Source of the DNA: Deltaproteobacteria bacterium
GTDB taxonomy: Bacteria; Desulfobacterota; Dissulfuribacteria; Dissulfuribacterales; UBA3076
Direction of reading: 5' to 3'
NCBI GenBank assembly: GCA_027004715.1
Contig: JALTHG010000099.1
Location: 1 to 41,834 of the forward strand
DNA: 41,834 nucleotides
In this document: piece by piece, positions 32,526 to 40,426 of the stretch
Position numbering within the stretch: position 1 is the first letter of the stretch
Layout: the number at the start of each line of letters is the position of its first letter
The notes under the pieces: generated by a model
What the model saw: the letters and a program-made list of their open reading frames with translations, nothing else
Told to the model about the DNA's origin: nothing
Database searches by the model: none
Position numbers and translations under genes: made by a program

Positions 32526-33616
32526 AGGAGAGTATCCGATCCACGCTCATGGTGCTTGGCAGGTCCCTCTCTCCTGCATACAGCACTATGATGAAGATCA
32601 GGACCTGGGCCTATAGAAATGGATACCTCACAATAAAGCGACTCCCATGTCCTGTAATAAGTATAGGGAATCTCTGCCTTGGAGGGACAGGAAAGTCTCC
32701 ACATGTTATAACTATAAGCAGGTGGTTAAAGGGGCAGGGGCTCTGTCCTGCAGTAGTCAGCAGGGGTTATGGTGGAAGGGCAGGCCGTGGTCCCATGATA
32801 GTCTCTGATGGCAACAGGGTCAGGGTCTCCCCACAGGATGCCGGAGATGAGGCAGTGATGATGGCCCAGGCACTTCCAGGTGTCCCTGTAGTGGTCGGAT
32901 CAGACAGGTATGCCGATGGGAGACTTGCCATAGAGTCTCTTGGTGCCCAGGTAATAGTACTTGACGATGCCTTTCAGCACCTGGCCTTATTCAGAGATAT
33001 CGACCTGGTCCTCCTGCCCGCACATAGATTTTTTGGGACACAGTGGGTATTTCCTGGAGGTGACCTGAGGGAACCTGTCTCATCCATCTCCAGGGCAACT
33101 GCGATCCTCCTGACCAGGACAGAGCTATTGTCTCGTGCAGACCAGGAGATAGCCCGATATGAAGTCCAGAGGATGGCCCCGAGGCGCCCGGTCTTTCTGA
33201 GCGAGATGCGGGCCGTGAGGTCTATCTCAATGGGAGGAGAGTCCATCAGGCCTGACAGACTCTCAAGAGAGGCCCTGTTTGCCTTCTGTGGCCTCGGCGA
33301 CCCTGAATCTTTTTTTGCCACCCTAGAAGGTCTGGGGTATTATCTTACTGGTAGGGTTGCATTCCCTGACCACTATCTATACAGGCCAGAGGATCTGGAG
33401 AAATTGATGAAGCATGCAAGGAGACAGGGGGCAACGGCCCTTGTGACCACAGACAAGGACAGGGTAAAGATAGAGCCCATCTGGTACGAATTGGCGGCCA
33501 GGGATAGAGCGCCCATTCCAATCTGGGTATTGGAGATAGAGGCACGGCCAGAAGAAGGCCTTTGGAATATACTTTGTGCAGATCTCAATATTGGCAATCG
33601 ATGTAATCATGCATAG
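32522..33616 (+). CDS. lpxK: Tetraacyldisaccharide 4'-kinase LpxK
   Basis: Phosphorylates the 4' position of the lipid A disaccharide. 364 residues. Motifs: an N-terminal amphipathic/hydrophobic region, PVISIGNLCLGGTGKSPHV with the P-loop, VVSRGYGGRAG, GDEAVMMA, VGSDRYADGR, VLDDAFQHLALFRDIDLVLL with the catalytic Asp/His, and FPGGDLREP. The start is a TTG at 32522 overlapping the waaA stop, with GGGAGG close upstream; an ATG at 32549 lacks a ribosome binding site. The end overlaps the next gene by eight bases. Confidence 0.96.
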   Translation: MKESIRSTLMVLGRSLSPAYSTMMKIRTWAYRNGYLTIKRLPCPVISIGNLCLGGTGKSPHVITISRWLKGQGLCPAVVSRGYGGRAGRGPMIVSDGNRVRVSPQDAGDEAVMMAQALPGVPVVVGSDRYADGRLAIESLGAQVIVLDDAFQHLALFRDIDLVLLPAHRFFGTQWVFPGGDLREPVSSISRATAILLTRTELLSRADQEIARYEVQRMAPRRPVFLSEMRAVRSISMGGESIRPDRLSREALFAFCGLGDPESFFATLEGLGYYLTGRVAFPDHYLYRPEDLEKLMKHARRQGATALVTTDKDRVKIEPIWYELAARDRAPIPIWVLEIEARPEEGLWNILCADLNIGNRCNHA

Positions 33617-35006
33617 ACCTCTCCATTATCTCTATTTTGTGATCTTTATCCTCTGTTGTAGTATCATCGTACCTCGGCCTGCCTCTGCACTGATGTCTAT
33701 TGAAAAGGAACGAGAGCTCGGAGACAGACTGCTCCTGATGGTAAAATCTAGGACCACGCTGGTAGAGGACCCAGAGATTGTCGGATATGTGACTGACATA
33801 GGCCATAAGATACTGAGACATGTAAACGGCAAATTTTTTCACTATCGCTTCTTTGTTATACAGGACGACTCCATGAATGCCTTTGCCATGCCAGGTGGTC
33901 TTGTATTCATACATACAGGTCTGCTTGAGAACGTAGACAGTGAAGATGAGCTGCTATGTGTAATGGCCCACGAAATAGGTCACGTCCAGGGAAGGCATGT
34001 AGTCAGACGCATAGAGCAGGCAAAGCGGCTAAATATAGCCACGGCAGCCCTGGCAGTGGCAGGCTTCTTTCTGGGAGGGGCGAGAGGAGAGAGTAGTTCT
34101 GCGGCCCTTTTTGCATCAAGTGCCCTGAATGCCTCTATAGCCCTGAAGTATAGTAGAGAAGACGAGGAGGAGGCAGACAGAAGGGCATATCAGTGGATAT
34201 GTAAGGCCGGCTATGACCCACGTGGACTGATCTATATCTTAAAAAAGATGCAGAGATACCGGTGGCTTGGGTCAGATACCATACCTAGCTATCTCGCTAC
34301 CCACCCTGTAAGCAGCGAAAGAATGACTTATCTACAGAACCTCTGGAATCAGGATCCATGTATACAGAAAGCTAAGGAAGACCTCTTCAGGCTGAGAAAG
34401 ATACAGGTAAAGGCAAGGACCCTGACTGAGGACCCTCAGGTCCTGATACAACGATATACACAGGAACTCAAGGCTACACCAAACGATGTATTTATCCTGT
34501 ATGGGCTTGTACATTCACTCCTTGCTGCCCAGGAATACAATGAGGCCATTAAGATAGCCAATAGACTGGTCTCAGTGGCCAAAGATCGGCCTGAGTTCAA
34601 GATAGATCAGGGGCAGGCCTACCTTGCGGCAGGAAAATACAGACAGGCCATCTCAATCATTGAGCCATATTATAAGAGACATCCCTGGAATCTCGAGGCC
34701 AAATTCTTTTTGGCCAGGGCATATCTAGATCAAGGAAATGCACCTGGGGCCCTTCCCCTGCTAAAGTCCCTGGAGAAGTCCTGGCCAGATCCTACGCCTA
34801 TCTATCTACAGATGGGAAGGTGTCTTAGTGCCCTCAATAGACAGGGAGAGGCCCACTACTACTTATCCCGCTACTATGATGCCATAGGAAATCAGCAGGC
34901 TGCCTCGTATCATCACAAAGAGGCCCTAAAACTGCTTCCAAGAGACAGCAGGCTTTACCATAAGCTAAAAAAGACGACAGAAAGCAAAAAAGGTGACAAG
35001 ACATAG
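33609..35006 (+). CDS. BepA-like periplasmic M48 metalloprotease with TPR repeats
   Basis: 465 residues. Signal sequence (LYFVIFILCCSIIVPRPASA), then an M48 zinc peptidase with MPGGLVFIHTGLL, HEIGH (121-125) and the third ligand in SREDEEEADRRAYQW. A C-terminal TPR array follows (for example DQGQAYLAAGKYRQAISIIE and ARAYLDQGNAPGALPLL). This is the BepA/YfgC architecture: a periplasmic protease-chaperone that assists LptD and outer-membrane protein assembly. That fits its place after waaA and lpxK. I chose the ATG at 33609, overlapping lpxK; a GTG at 33576 is an alternative. Confidence 0.92.
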   Translation: MHRPLHYLYFVIFILCCSIIVPRPASALMSIEKERELGDRLLLMVKSRTTLVEDPEIVGYVTDIGHKILRHVNGKFFHYRFFVIQDDSMNAFAMPGGLVFIHTGLLENVDSEDELLCVMAHEIGHVQGRHVVRRIEQAKRLNIATAALAVAGFFLGGARGESSSAALFASSALNASIALKYSREDEEEADRRAYQWICKAGYDPRGLIYILKKMQRYRWLGSDTIPSYLATHPVSSERMTYLQNLWNQDPCIQKAKEDLFRLRKIQVKARTLTEDPQVLIQRYTQELKATPNDVFILYGLVHSLLAAQEYNEAIKIANRLVSVAKDRPEFKIDQGQAYLAAGKYRQAISIIEPYYKRHPWNLEAKFFLARAYLDQGNAPGALPLLKSLEKSWPDPTPIYLQMGRCLSALNRQGEAHYYLSRYYDAIGNQQAASYHHKEALKLLPRDSRLYHKLKKTTESKKGDKT

Positions 35007-35015
35007 GGTCCTTTG

Positions 35016-35519
35016 ATGCACCTATCTACTTCTCTAAAGTCCTTCCTGGTTGTGGCCTGTGTAGTTGTGATCGCAGACCAGGTAACCAAGGCCCTGGTCA
35101 TATCTAACCTCTATCTACATGAGGTGAGACCTGTCTTAAATGGATTTTTTAACATCGTCTACACGACCAATACTGGGGCGGCATTTGGGTTTATGGCAGG
35201 GGCTGGTAGATGGCGAGATGTATTTTTCCAGACCGTAAGTGTGTTTGCCCTGACTGGACTCCTATACCTATATCATAGATCTCCTGATCGTAGCTATCCC
35301 TTCTTTTGGGGATGTTCTCTGATATTTGGGGGTGCCCTGGGAAATCTAATAGACAGGATACACTATAGATATGTCATTGACCTGCTGGATTTTTATATTG
35401 GCCCATATCACTGGCCGGCCTTTAATATCGCAGATTCTGCCATAACAGTTGGTGGAATCCTTCTGGCATTACACTTTTTACATACCTCTGCCAGACCTCA
35501 ATGTAAGGACTTCACGTAA
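35016..35519 (+). CDS. lspA: Signal peptidase II (lipoprotein signal peptidase)
   Basis: Cleaves prolipoprotein signal peptides after lipid attachment. About 167 residues with four membrane helices. Motifs: VIADQVTKALV near the N-terminus, VYTTNTGAAFGF, and the two catalytic aspartates in GALGNLIDRIHYRYVIDLLDFY (first, in VIDLLDFY) and WPAFNIADSAITVGG (second). The start is ATG at 35016; a TTG one codon upstream is also possible. Just after the BepA-like gene, keeping to the envelope theme. Confidence 0.97.
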   Translation: MHLSTSLKSFLVVACVVVIADQVTKALVISNLYLHEVRPVLNGFFNIVYTTNTGAAFGFMAGAGRWRDVFFQTVSVFALTGLLYLYHRSPDRSYPFFWGCSLIFGGALGNLIDRIHYRYVIDLLDFYIGPYHWPAFNIADSAITVGGILLALHFLHTSARPQCKDFT

Positions 35520-35594
35520 CTATCCCCTTCCCTTGACTGGAACAGGCAGATCATTTACCATCTCTTGAATGGCCACAGAATTGGTGTAAGAGAT

Positions 35595-36302
35595 ATGTAT
35601 ATTGTAGTTGCAGGAGGCGGCACATATGGCAGGACAGTTGCCTCCAACCTCATGGAACGCAGACACGATGTAGTGATTATAGAGACAGATCCAGAGGTCT
35701 GTGAGTATCTCTATGCCAAATTTGGCCTCTTAACCGTACGAGGGACGGCTACAGACATGAACGTACTCATAGGTGCTGGCATAAAGAAGGCCGATGTGGC
35801 CATTGCTACCCTCCCTAGGGATACAGAGAACCTCAGCTTTGCCCTCCTGTCTCACAGCATAGGTGTGCCCAAGATAATGGTAAAGATGCATGACCCTATA
35901 TATGAAAAGGCATACCGTACGGCCGGTGCCACCAGCATATGCGATATGAATTCTATGTTTGAACACAAAGTCATGACTGAACTTGAGAGTCCTGATATAA
36001 AGGTCATCAGTTCTCTTGAGAAGGGCCAGGCACAGCTTATAACCTTCCAATTGCCTGAAAGTTGGCCTTCAAACGGGATCACAGTCCAGGACCTGGCCAA
36101 AGAACCTGCCTTTTCTGCCAGCTGTATCATTGCAGGGGTATTAGACGAAGAGACAGAGAAGATTGTAGTGCCCCACGGCATGGACAAAATTTATCCAAAG
36201 AACCGTATTTTTATGGTTGCCAGCCCCAAGAGCACCAAGACTATAGCCAAATTTATCCAGGACATGCACAGGAAAAAGCTCGGTATTAAAGGCAGTCGCT
36301 AA
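35595..36302 (+). CDS. trkA: TrkA family potassium uptake regulatory protein
   Basis: 235-residue cytoplasmic gating subunit with an RCK_N Rossmann domain (MYIVVAGGGTYGRTVASNL, then the nucleotide-binding acidic residue in VVIIETDPEVCEYL) and an RCK_C domain (~140 to the end; FSASCIIAGVLDEETEKIVV, GMDKIYPKNRIFMVA). It contains one RCK pair, as in KtrA, not the two of E. coli TrkA. No TrkH/KtrB pore gene is in the window. I chose the ATG at 35595; the TTG at 35565 has no better ribosome binding site. Confidence 0.92.
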   Translation: MYIVVAGGGTYGRTVASNLMERRHDVVIIETDPEVCEYLYAKFGLLTVRGTATDMNVLIGAGIKKADVAIATLPRDTENLSFALLSHSIGVPKIMVKMHDPIYEKAYRTAGATSICDMNSMFEHKVMTELESPDIKVISSLEKGQAQLITFQLPESWPSNGITVQDLAKEPAFSASCIIAGVLDEETEKIVVPHGMDKIYPKNRIFMVASPKSTKTIAKFIQDMHRKKLGIKGSR

Positions 36303-36326
36303 GGCGATCTATACACAACTGGATCG

Positions 36327-36355
36327 TTGACGTCCTCAGGACAATACAGTATAAA
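36327..36355 (+). promoter_or_regulatory. Strong sigma-70-type promoter for tRNA-Leu
   Basis: TTGACG (36327-36332, five of six) and TATAAA (36350-36355, five of six) with a 17-base spacer, 28 bases before the mature tRNA. The transcript probably continues into recD2. Confidence 0.7.
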
Positions 36356-36383
36356 TTACCGAAACAGTAAGGAAAGTTACATG

Positions 36384-36471
36384 GCCTGGGTGGTGGAATT
36401 GGTAGACACAAGGGACTTAAAATCCCTCGAAGCTTTCCTTCGTGCCGGTTCGACTCCGGCCCCGGGCACCA
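36384..36471 (+). tRNA. tRNA-Leu (anticodon TAA)
   Basis: An 88-base class II tRNA with encoded CCA. The acceptor stem is GCCTGGG/CCCGGGC with discriminator A. The anticodon arm AGGGA-CTTAAAA-TCCCT gives anticodon TAA (reads UUA). A long variable arm (CGAAGCTTTCCTTCG) and T arm CGGTTCGACTCCG follow. Ten bases separate its end from the recD2 start. Confidence 0.97.
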
Positions 36472-36481
36472 CTCATCCCTT

Positions 36482-38818
36482 ATGGAGGTCTATGTCATCT
36501 CTTCAGGTCCAGAACTCATCCTTCGTGGCCATATTGAACGAGTTACATATGCATCACCAGATACAGGCTTTGCTGTCCTCAGGGTACGTGCTGATAAGGG
36601 GGCAAGATTTACGGCCGTAGGTCTTGTGCCTGAGCTCTTGACCCAGGCCGGGCTGGAAGGCACGGAATTTCAGTTCTGTGGCTCATGGACCGTCAATAAA
36701 TATGGAAGGCAGTTTGCATTTTCAGACTGTAGCCTGGTGGGAAGCGAGCTCCTCTTTTTCCTGTCCAAGATAGTAAAGGGGCTTGGGGAAAGGCTTGCAA
36801 TTAAACTCCTGGAACAGTATGGAGAAGAGGACCTGGTGGATATCCTGGACCACCGACCAGAAGAACTCCTCAAGGTAAAGGGGATAAAAGAAAAACGCCT
36901 TGCACTCATAAAACGCTCCTGGTACAGACACAGGAATCTAAAGGCGCTTTCAGACTATCTGGCCAGACAGGGTGGGAAGATCACCCCCAATCTCCTCATA
37001 AGGATATATAATCACTTTGGTGATCAGGCACTGGAGATGCTGAAGAAAAATCCCTACCATTTGACAGAAGTCAGGGGTATAGGTTTTAAGACAGCAGACA
37101 GGATAGCCCTTGGGCTTGGAATTGGTGCCGACTCGCCTGAAAGGATCCAGGCAGCCGTGACATATATCCTTGTCAACACCGCAGAAAACGAAGGCCACAG
37201 CTACCTCTTCAGACAAGAACTCCTCAAGGCCCTGAAAGAGGTCCTCTCATCTGATGGAAAGGTGCCGACAGACTCCATGATTCAAGAGGTACTGGGGCCT
37301 ATGCTCATCAGCGGTACCCTGGTGCAGGGCAAAAGGGGAGAGATAGGCCTGTCCACCTACCGATATATGGAAGACTGGCTCAAGAATTTCTTTATCGAGA
37401 GATCAAAGGAATGTGAGAGATCAGTCATCCCTATTGATACAGTAGAGGATTTCCTGGAGAAATACGAGAGATCTAGTGGCATCAGGCTTGCCCAGAGACA
37501 GAGAGAGATAGTCCTGCGGGTTGCCACTGAGCCAAAGATGGTCTTTGCCCTTGCCGGTTATGCAGGTACAGGAAAGACCACTGTATGCCGGGCCATACTG
37601 GACCTCTTCTCGCGATGCTGTGTAGGGAGGAATAAGATAGCCTGCTGTGCCTTTACAGGTATGGCCTCGGCCAGGCTCAGAAAGGCCACTGGCTATGACT
37701 CATTTACAATTCACAGCCTACTCAAATACAGACGCGAGGGAGACTTCGAGTATGGGCCAGAGAATCCTCTCCCCTATAAGATAGTGCTCCTGGATGAGGC
37801 ATCTATGGTGAGTTTGCCCCTGTTCTATCGCCTTGTCAGGGCAATAAGACCTGCCAGCTTATTGCTCCTTGTGGGGGACCCGGCCCAGCTTCCACCCATA
37901 GGGTCAGGGAATGTCTTTGCCGATATACTGGCCGCAGGACTGGTACCTGTAGTGCAACTCACACAGATCTTCCGACAGGGCGAGGACAGTGTGCTTACCC
38001 TCTTTGCCAATGAGATACGTCAGGGCAAGGTGCCCAAAGGAATTGAGCGCTCTGGATGGCGAGACTTTGTCTTCGAGGAGGTAGAACTCCACAATATCTA
38101 TGCCATAAGACACAAGAAGACAGATAGAGAAATCAAGGTCCTGAGAGAAGAAAATAACCAGGCCATCTTGGAACGTATTCTTGCACATGCCAGAGAGTAT
38201 CGCGAGCACCTCAGCCACCCCATCTGGGAATTTCAGGTACTCACCCCAATGAGAATGGGGCAATTAGGGACAGAGGTCTTCAACAGGGCCCTCCAGGACA
38301 TCCTAAATCCAGAGTCTAAGGGCAGAGCCAGTGTAACCAGGGCAGGCATAACGATAAGAGAAGGAGACAAGGTAGTCCATCTACAGAATAGAGACATGCA
38401 GGTGATGGCCTGGTCTCATTTTATAGAGAAGGGGAAGGCCTTTGAGTCAGAGGAATTCAGGAGGGTCTTTAATGGCAATATGGGCCTTGTCTCAAAGATA
38501 GACCTTGAATTAGAGCAGTTCTATGTGGTATATCCAGAAAAGATAGTCATTGCCTATAACTTTGACCATCTGGGTGACATAATCGAACTGGCCTATGCCC
38601 TGACAGTCCACAAGGCGCAGGGGGCCCAGTATCGTATTGTGGCCATCCCACTCACCAATTCTCACTTCATAATGCTCAACAACAAATGGTTCTATACAGC
38701 CATAACCAGGGCAGAGGAAAAGGTATATCTGATCGGCCAAAGATATGCCTTGAGACGGGCCTGCACCAATATCAAAGGGGTAAGACGCCAGACCTGGCTT
38801 GCTCTGGCCAGTCATTAG
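36482..38818 (+). CDS. recD2: ATP-dependent RecD-like DNA helicase RecD2
   Basis: SF1B 5'-3' DNA helicase, 778 residues, used in recombination or repair outside RecBCD. An N-terminal OB-type segment (ELILRGHIERVTY) and helix-hairpin-helix repeats (LLKVKGIKEKRLALI; LTEVRGIGFKTADRIALGLG) are followed by the helicase core: Walker A LAGYAGTGKTTV (~356-367), Walker B LLDEAS (~436), VGDPAQLPPIGSGNVF, the QIFRQ motif, and ALTVHKAQGAQY (~704-715). Those features and the lack of recB/recC nearby favour RecD2. The ATG at 36482 has no Shine-Dalgarno because the tRNA ends only ten bases upstream. Next gene on the same strand is the DAHP synthase. Confidence 0.95.
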   Translation: MEVYVISSGPELILRGHIERVTYASPDTGFAVLRVRADKGARFTAVGLVPELLTQAGLEGTEFQFCGSWTVNKYGRQFAFSDCSLVGSELLFFLSKIVKGLGERLAIKLLEQYGEEDLVDILDHRPEELLKVKGIKEKRLALIKRSWYRHRNLKALSDYLARQGGKITPNLLIRIYNHFGDQALEMLKKNPYHLTEVRGIGFKTADRIALGLGIGADSPERIQAAVTYILVNTAENEGHSYLFRQELLKALKEVLSSDGKVPTDSMIQEVLGPMLISGTLVQGKRGEIGLSTYRYMEDWLKNFFIERSKECERSVIPIDTVEDFLEKYERSSGIRLAQRQREIVLRVATEPKMVFALAGYAGTGKTTVCRAILDLFSRCCVGRNKIACCAFTGMASARLRKATGYDSFTIHSLLKYRREGDFEYGPENPLPYKIVLLDEASMVSLPLFYRLVRAIRPASLLLLVGDPAQLPPIGSGNVFADILAAGLVPVVQLTQIFRQGEDSVLTLFANEIRQGKVPKGIERSGWRDFVFEEVELHNIYAIRHKKTDREIKVLREENNQAILERILAHAREYREHLSHPIWEFQVLTPMRMGQLGTEVFNRALQDILNPESKGRASVTRAGITIREGDKVVHLQNRDMQVMAWSHFIEKGKAFESEEFRRVFNGNMGLVSKIDLELEQFYVVYPEKIVIAYNFDHLGDIIELAYALTVHKAQGAQYRIVAIPLTNSHFIMLNNKWFYTAITRAEEKVYLIGQRYALRRACTNIKGVRRQTWLALASH

Positions 38819-38829
38819 TTATTGGTTTA

Positions 38830-38859
38830 TTGACAAAATTTAATGATGTGGTAATTAAT
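38830..38859 (+). promoter_or_regulatory. Possible promoter for the DAHP synthase gene
   Basis: TTGACA (38830-38835) is followed after 18 bases by ATTAAT (38854-38859) in a very AT-rich gap between recD2 and the DAHP synthase gene. The -35 is perfect, the -10 is four of six. Confidence 0.3.
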
Positions 38860-38940
38860 AATTTTTTTATATAGGCTATGGATATAGAAATAGATAAGGT
38901 GCACAGATCAGTATTTTTAGATAGTTTTGAGAGCTGAAAG

Positions 38941-40044
38941 ATGATCCTGATACTAAAACCAGACATAACTACCCAAGGTCCTGAGTTCGAGAAGATAGAC
39001 AATTACCTGAAGCAGTTCCCTAATGTCAAAATCAAGTTGGTAGAACTTGAAGGTGAGACCAGAAAGGTAAGGGAGATTCACCTTATCGGCCCGACTCATG
39101 ACATCCCAGAGGACGTGTTGCTTGCCATGCCAGGTATAGAGCAGTTGATAAGGGTCTCCCAAAAATATCGCCAGATAGGCAGATATGATGTAGATCTGGT
39201 ACCAGTGGGCTTTACCTATCAGGGCCTGAAGTTTGATCAGGAGAGTTTTCATATCTTTGCAGGGCCGTGTGCAGTGGATACACCTGAGTATACAGAGGAG
39301 GTATTCAAGGGCCTCCAGAGGCTTGGGATAGTGACGAGCAGGATGGGCGCCTACAAGCCGCGGACAAGTCCATATGACTTCCAGGGACATGGGGCAAAGT
39401 GTCTGCCCTGGGTCTTTGAGCTGGCAGGAAAATATGGGATCAAGATCATTGCCATGGAGGTCCTGCGGGAGCAACATATTGAAGAGATCCGGGCTGCCCT
39501 CAGAGATGCAGGGAATCCTACTGGTGTCATGCTTCAGGTCGGGACACGAAATGCACAGAATTTTGAGCTGCTCAAGGCCGTAGGGTCTCAGAAGGAATTT
39601 CCAGTTCTGTATAAGAGGGGCATGGGGCTCACTCTGGAAGAGTCCTTGAATGCCTGTGAATACATTGTGAGTGAGGGCAACAGGCGGATAGTCTTCTGCC
39701 TCAGGGGAGTAAAGACACAGCTCGGCTCACCACACCGCAACCTGGTAGACTTTGTCCATGTACCAGTAATTAAGAGATTGACCAGGCTGCCTGTATGCAT
39801 AGACCCCAGTCATTCTATAGGCTCAAAGGCGCGTGCCTCAGACGGGCCCTTAGAGATAGCCCATGCAGCGGCACAGGGGGTTATAGCCGGGGCCAACATG
39901 ATCTTACTTGAATGCCATCCAAACCCAGGGGACGCCCTATGCGATAGTCAACAACTCTTGACCCTATCCGAGCTCGAGCAATTTATAAAGGATATGGCCC
40001 TGGTCCGAGAGACATATAAGAAGCGAATAGGTCTATATTCTTAG
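38941..40044 (+). CDS. aroF: 3-deoxy-7-phosphoheptulonate (DAHP) synthase, type I-beta
   Basis: First step of the shikimate pathway: phosphoenolpyruvate plus erythrose 4-phosphate. 367 residues: an N-terminal regulatory ferredoxin-like region (~1-90, MILILKPDITTQGPEFEKI) as in Thermotoga maritima DAHP synthase, then a TIM barrel with FAGPCAVDT, GAYKPRTSPYDFQGHG, VGTRNAQNFELLKAVG, VLYKRGMGLTLEE, and the metal-binding histidine in CIDPSHSIGSKA. T. maritima-type enzymes are inhibited by tyrosine or phenylalanine through the N-terminal domain; that is family knowledge. It lies directly before trpE, so it may supply chorismate for tryptophan synthesis. Confidence 0.95.
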   Translation: MILILKPDITTQGPEFEKIDNYLKQFPNVKIKLVELEGETRKVREIHLIGPTHDIPEDVLLAMPGIEQLIRVSQKYRQIGRYDVDLVPVGFTYQGLKFDQESFHIFAGPCAVDTPEYTEEVFKGLQRLGIVTSRMGAYKPRTSPYDFQGHGAKCLPWVFELAGKYGIKIIAMEVLREQHIEEIRAALRDAGNPTGVMLQVGTRNAQNFELLKAVGSQKEFPVLYKRGMGLTLEESLNACEYIVSEGNRRIVFCLRGVKTQLGSPHRNLVDFVHVPVIKRLTRLPVCIDPSHSIGSKARASDGPLEIAHAAAQGVIAGANMILLECHPNPGDALCDSQQLLTLSELEQFIKDMALVRETYKKRIGLYS

Positions 40045-40096
40045 GCCATCCTGGTCGGCGACATAAACAGTTCAACAGGAGGGGTGTGAACAGTTA
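40045..40096. repeat. Family 2 short repeat between the DAHP synthase and trpE genes
   Basis: GGCCATCCTGGTCGGCGACA, AAACAGTTCAACAGGAGGGG and the right end GTGTGAACAGTTATG follow the family layout; AAACAGTTCAACAGG is nearly identical to the copy at 16588-16641. Located just upstream of the trp promoter. Confidence 0.6.
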
Positions 40097-40147
40097 TGTT
40101 CTGGGCGTAGATGAGTTATAGGCCCGATAGGGGTCTTTTCTTAGACC

Positions 40148-40176
40148 TTGACAGGTCACAATAGAGCAGGTAGATT
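40148..40176 (+). promoter_or_regulatory. Candidate trp promoter
   Basis: TTGACA (40148-40153, perfect) and TAGATT (40171-40176, four of six) with a 17-base spacer. Transcription would start near 40183, about 35 bases before the leader peptide. Confidence 0.55.
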
Positions 40177-40217
40177 TTAACTGAGTGTTTTTGGAGTCCT
40201 AAAAAGGAAGGCGTGGC

Positions 40218-40313
40218 TTGTCTTATCTATATAACAAGATACTCATTACCGATTTGGCCCGCTGGTGGTGCTGGCATATAGGGAGACTGCGCGTCCATTC
40301 CTTTTTGGGCTGA
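40218..40313 (+). CDS. trpL: Candidate trp leader peptide (WWCW)
   Basis: A 31-codon frame starting at TTG (40218), nine bases after AAGGA, ending at TGA (40311-40313). It contains ARWWCWHIG, that is three Trp codons in four (TGG at 40263, 40266 and 40272). Such clusters are rare and are the signature of transcription attenuation in proteobacterial trp operons. A later TTG at 40254 could also serve as the start. It precedes a strong terminator and trpE. Confidence 0.65.
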   Translation: MSYLYNKILITDLARWWCWHIGRLRVHSFLG

Positions 40314-40378
40314 GTTCATAAAGGCAGAGGCTAAAGGCCGTGGATACGCAGAGATAGTGTCCACGGCCTTTTTGTTTT
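40289..40378 (+). terminator. trp attenuator: antiterminator region and intrinsic terminator
   Basis: The terminator stem is AAAGGCCGTGGA (40333-40344) with TCCACGGCCTTT (40360-40371), a perfect 12-bp stem followed by a T-rich tail (TTTTTGTTTT). The competing region 40289-40305 (GCGCGTCCATTCCTTTT) can pair with 40333-40349 over about 13 of 17 positions including G-U pairs, and it overlaps the end of the leader peptide. Stalling at the Trp codons should free this region and prevent termination. Confidence 0.7.
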
Positions 40379-40386
40379 GTCTCTGA

Positions 40387-40407
40387 CCCTCTCCCTGAGG
40401 GAGAGGG
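40387..40407. repeat. Perfect 9-bp hairpin, same core as the MITE-like elements
   Basis: CCCTCTCCC-TGA-GGGAGAGGG lies between the attenuator and the trpE start, followed by CAGGTGAGGGG, the same order as the core of the elements at 23541-23696 and 28675-28825. The trpE Shine-Dalgarno (GAGGGG) is part of this repeat remnant. Confidence 0.6.
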
Positions 40408-40426
40408 CAGGTGAGGGGAAGTTACC

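Noticed and set aside
36327-36620. Open frame over tRNA-Leu (product containing MAWVVELVDTRDLKSL)
   Set aside because: It is the well-known false translation of a leucine tRNA; the cloverleaf is perfect.
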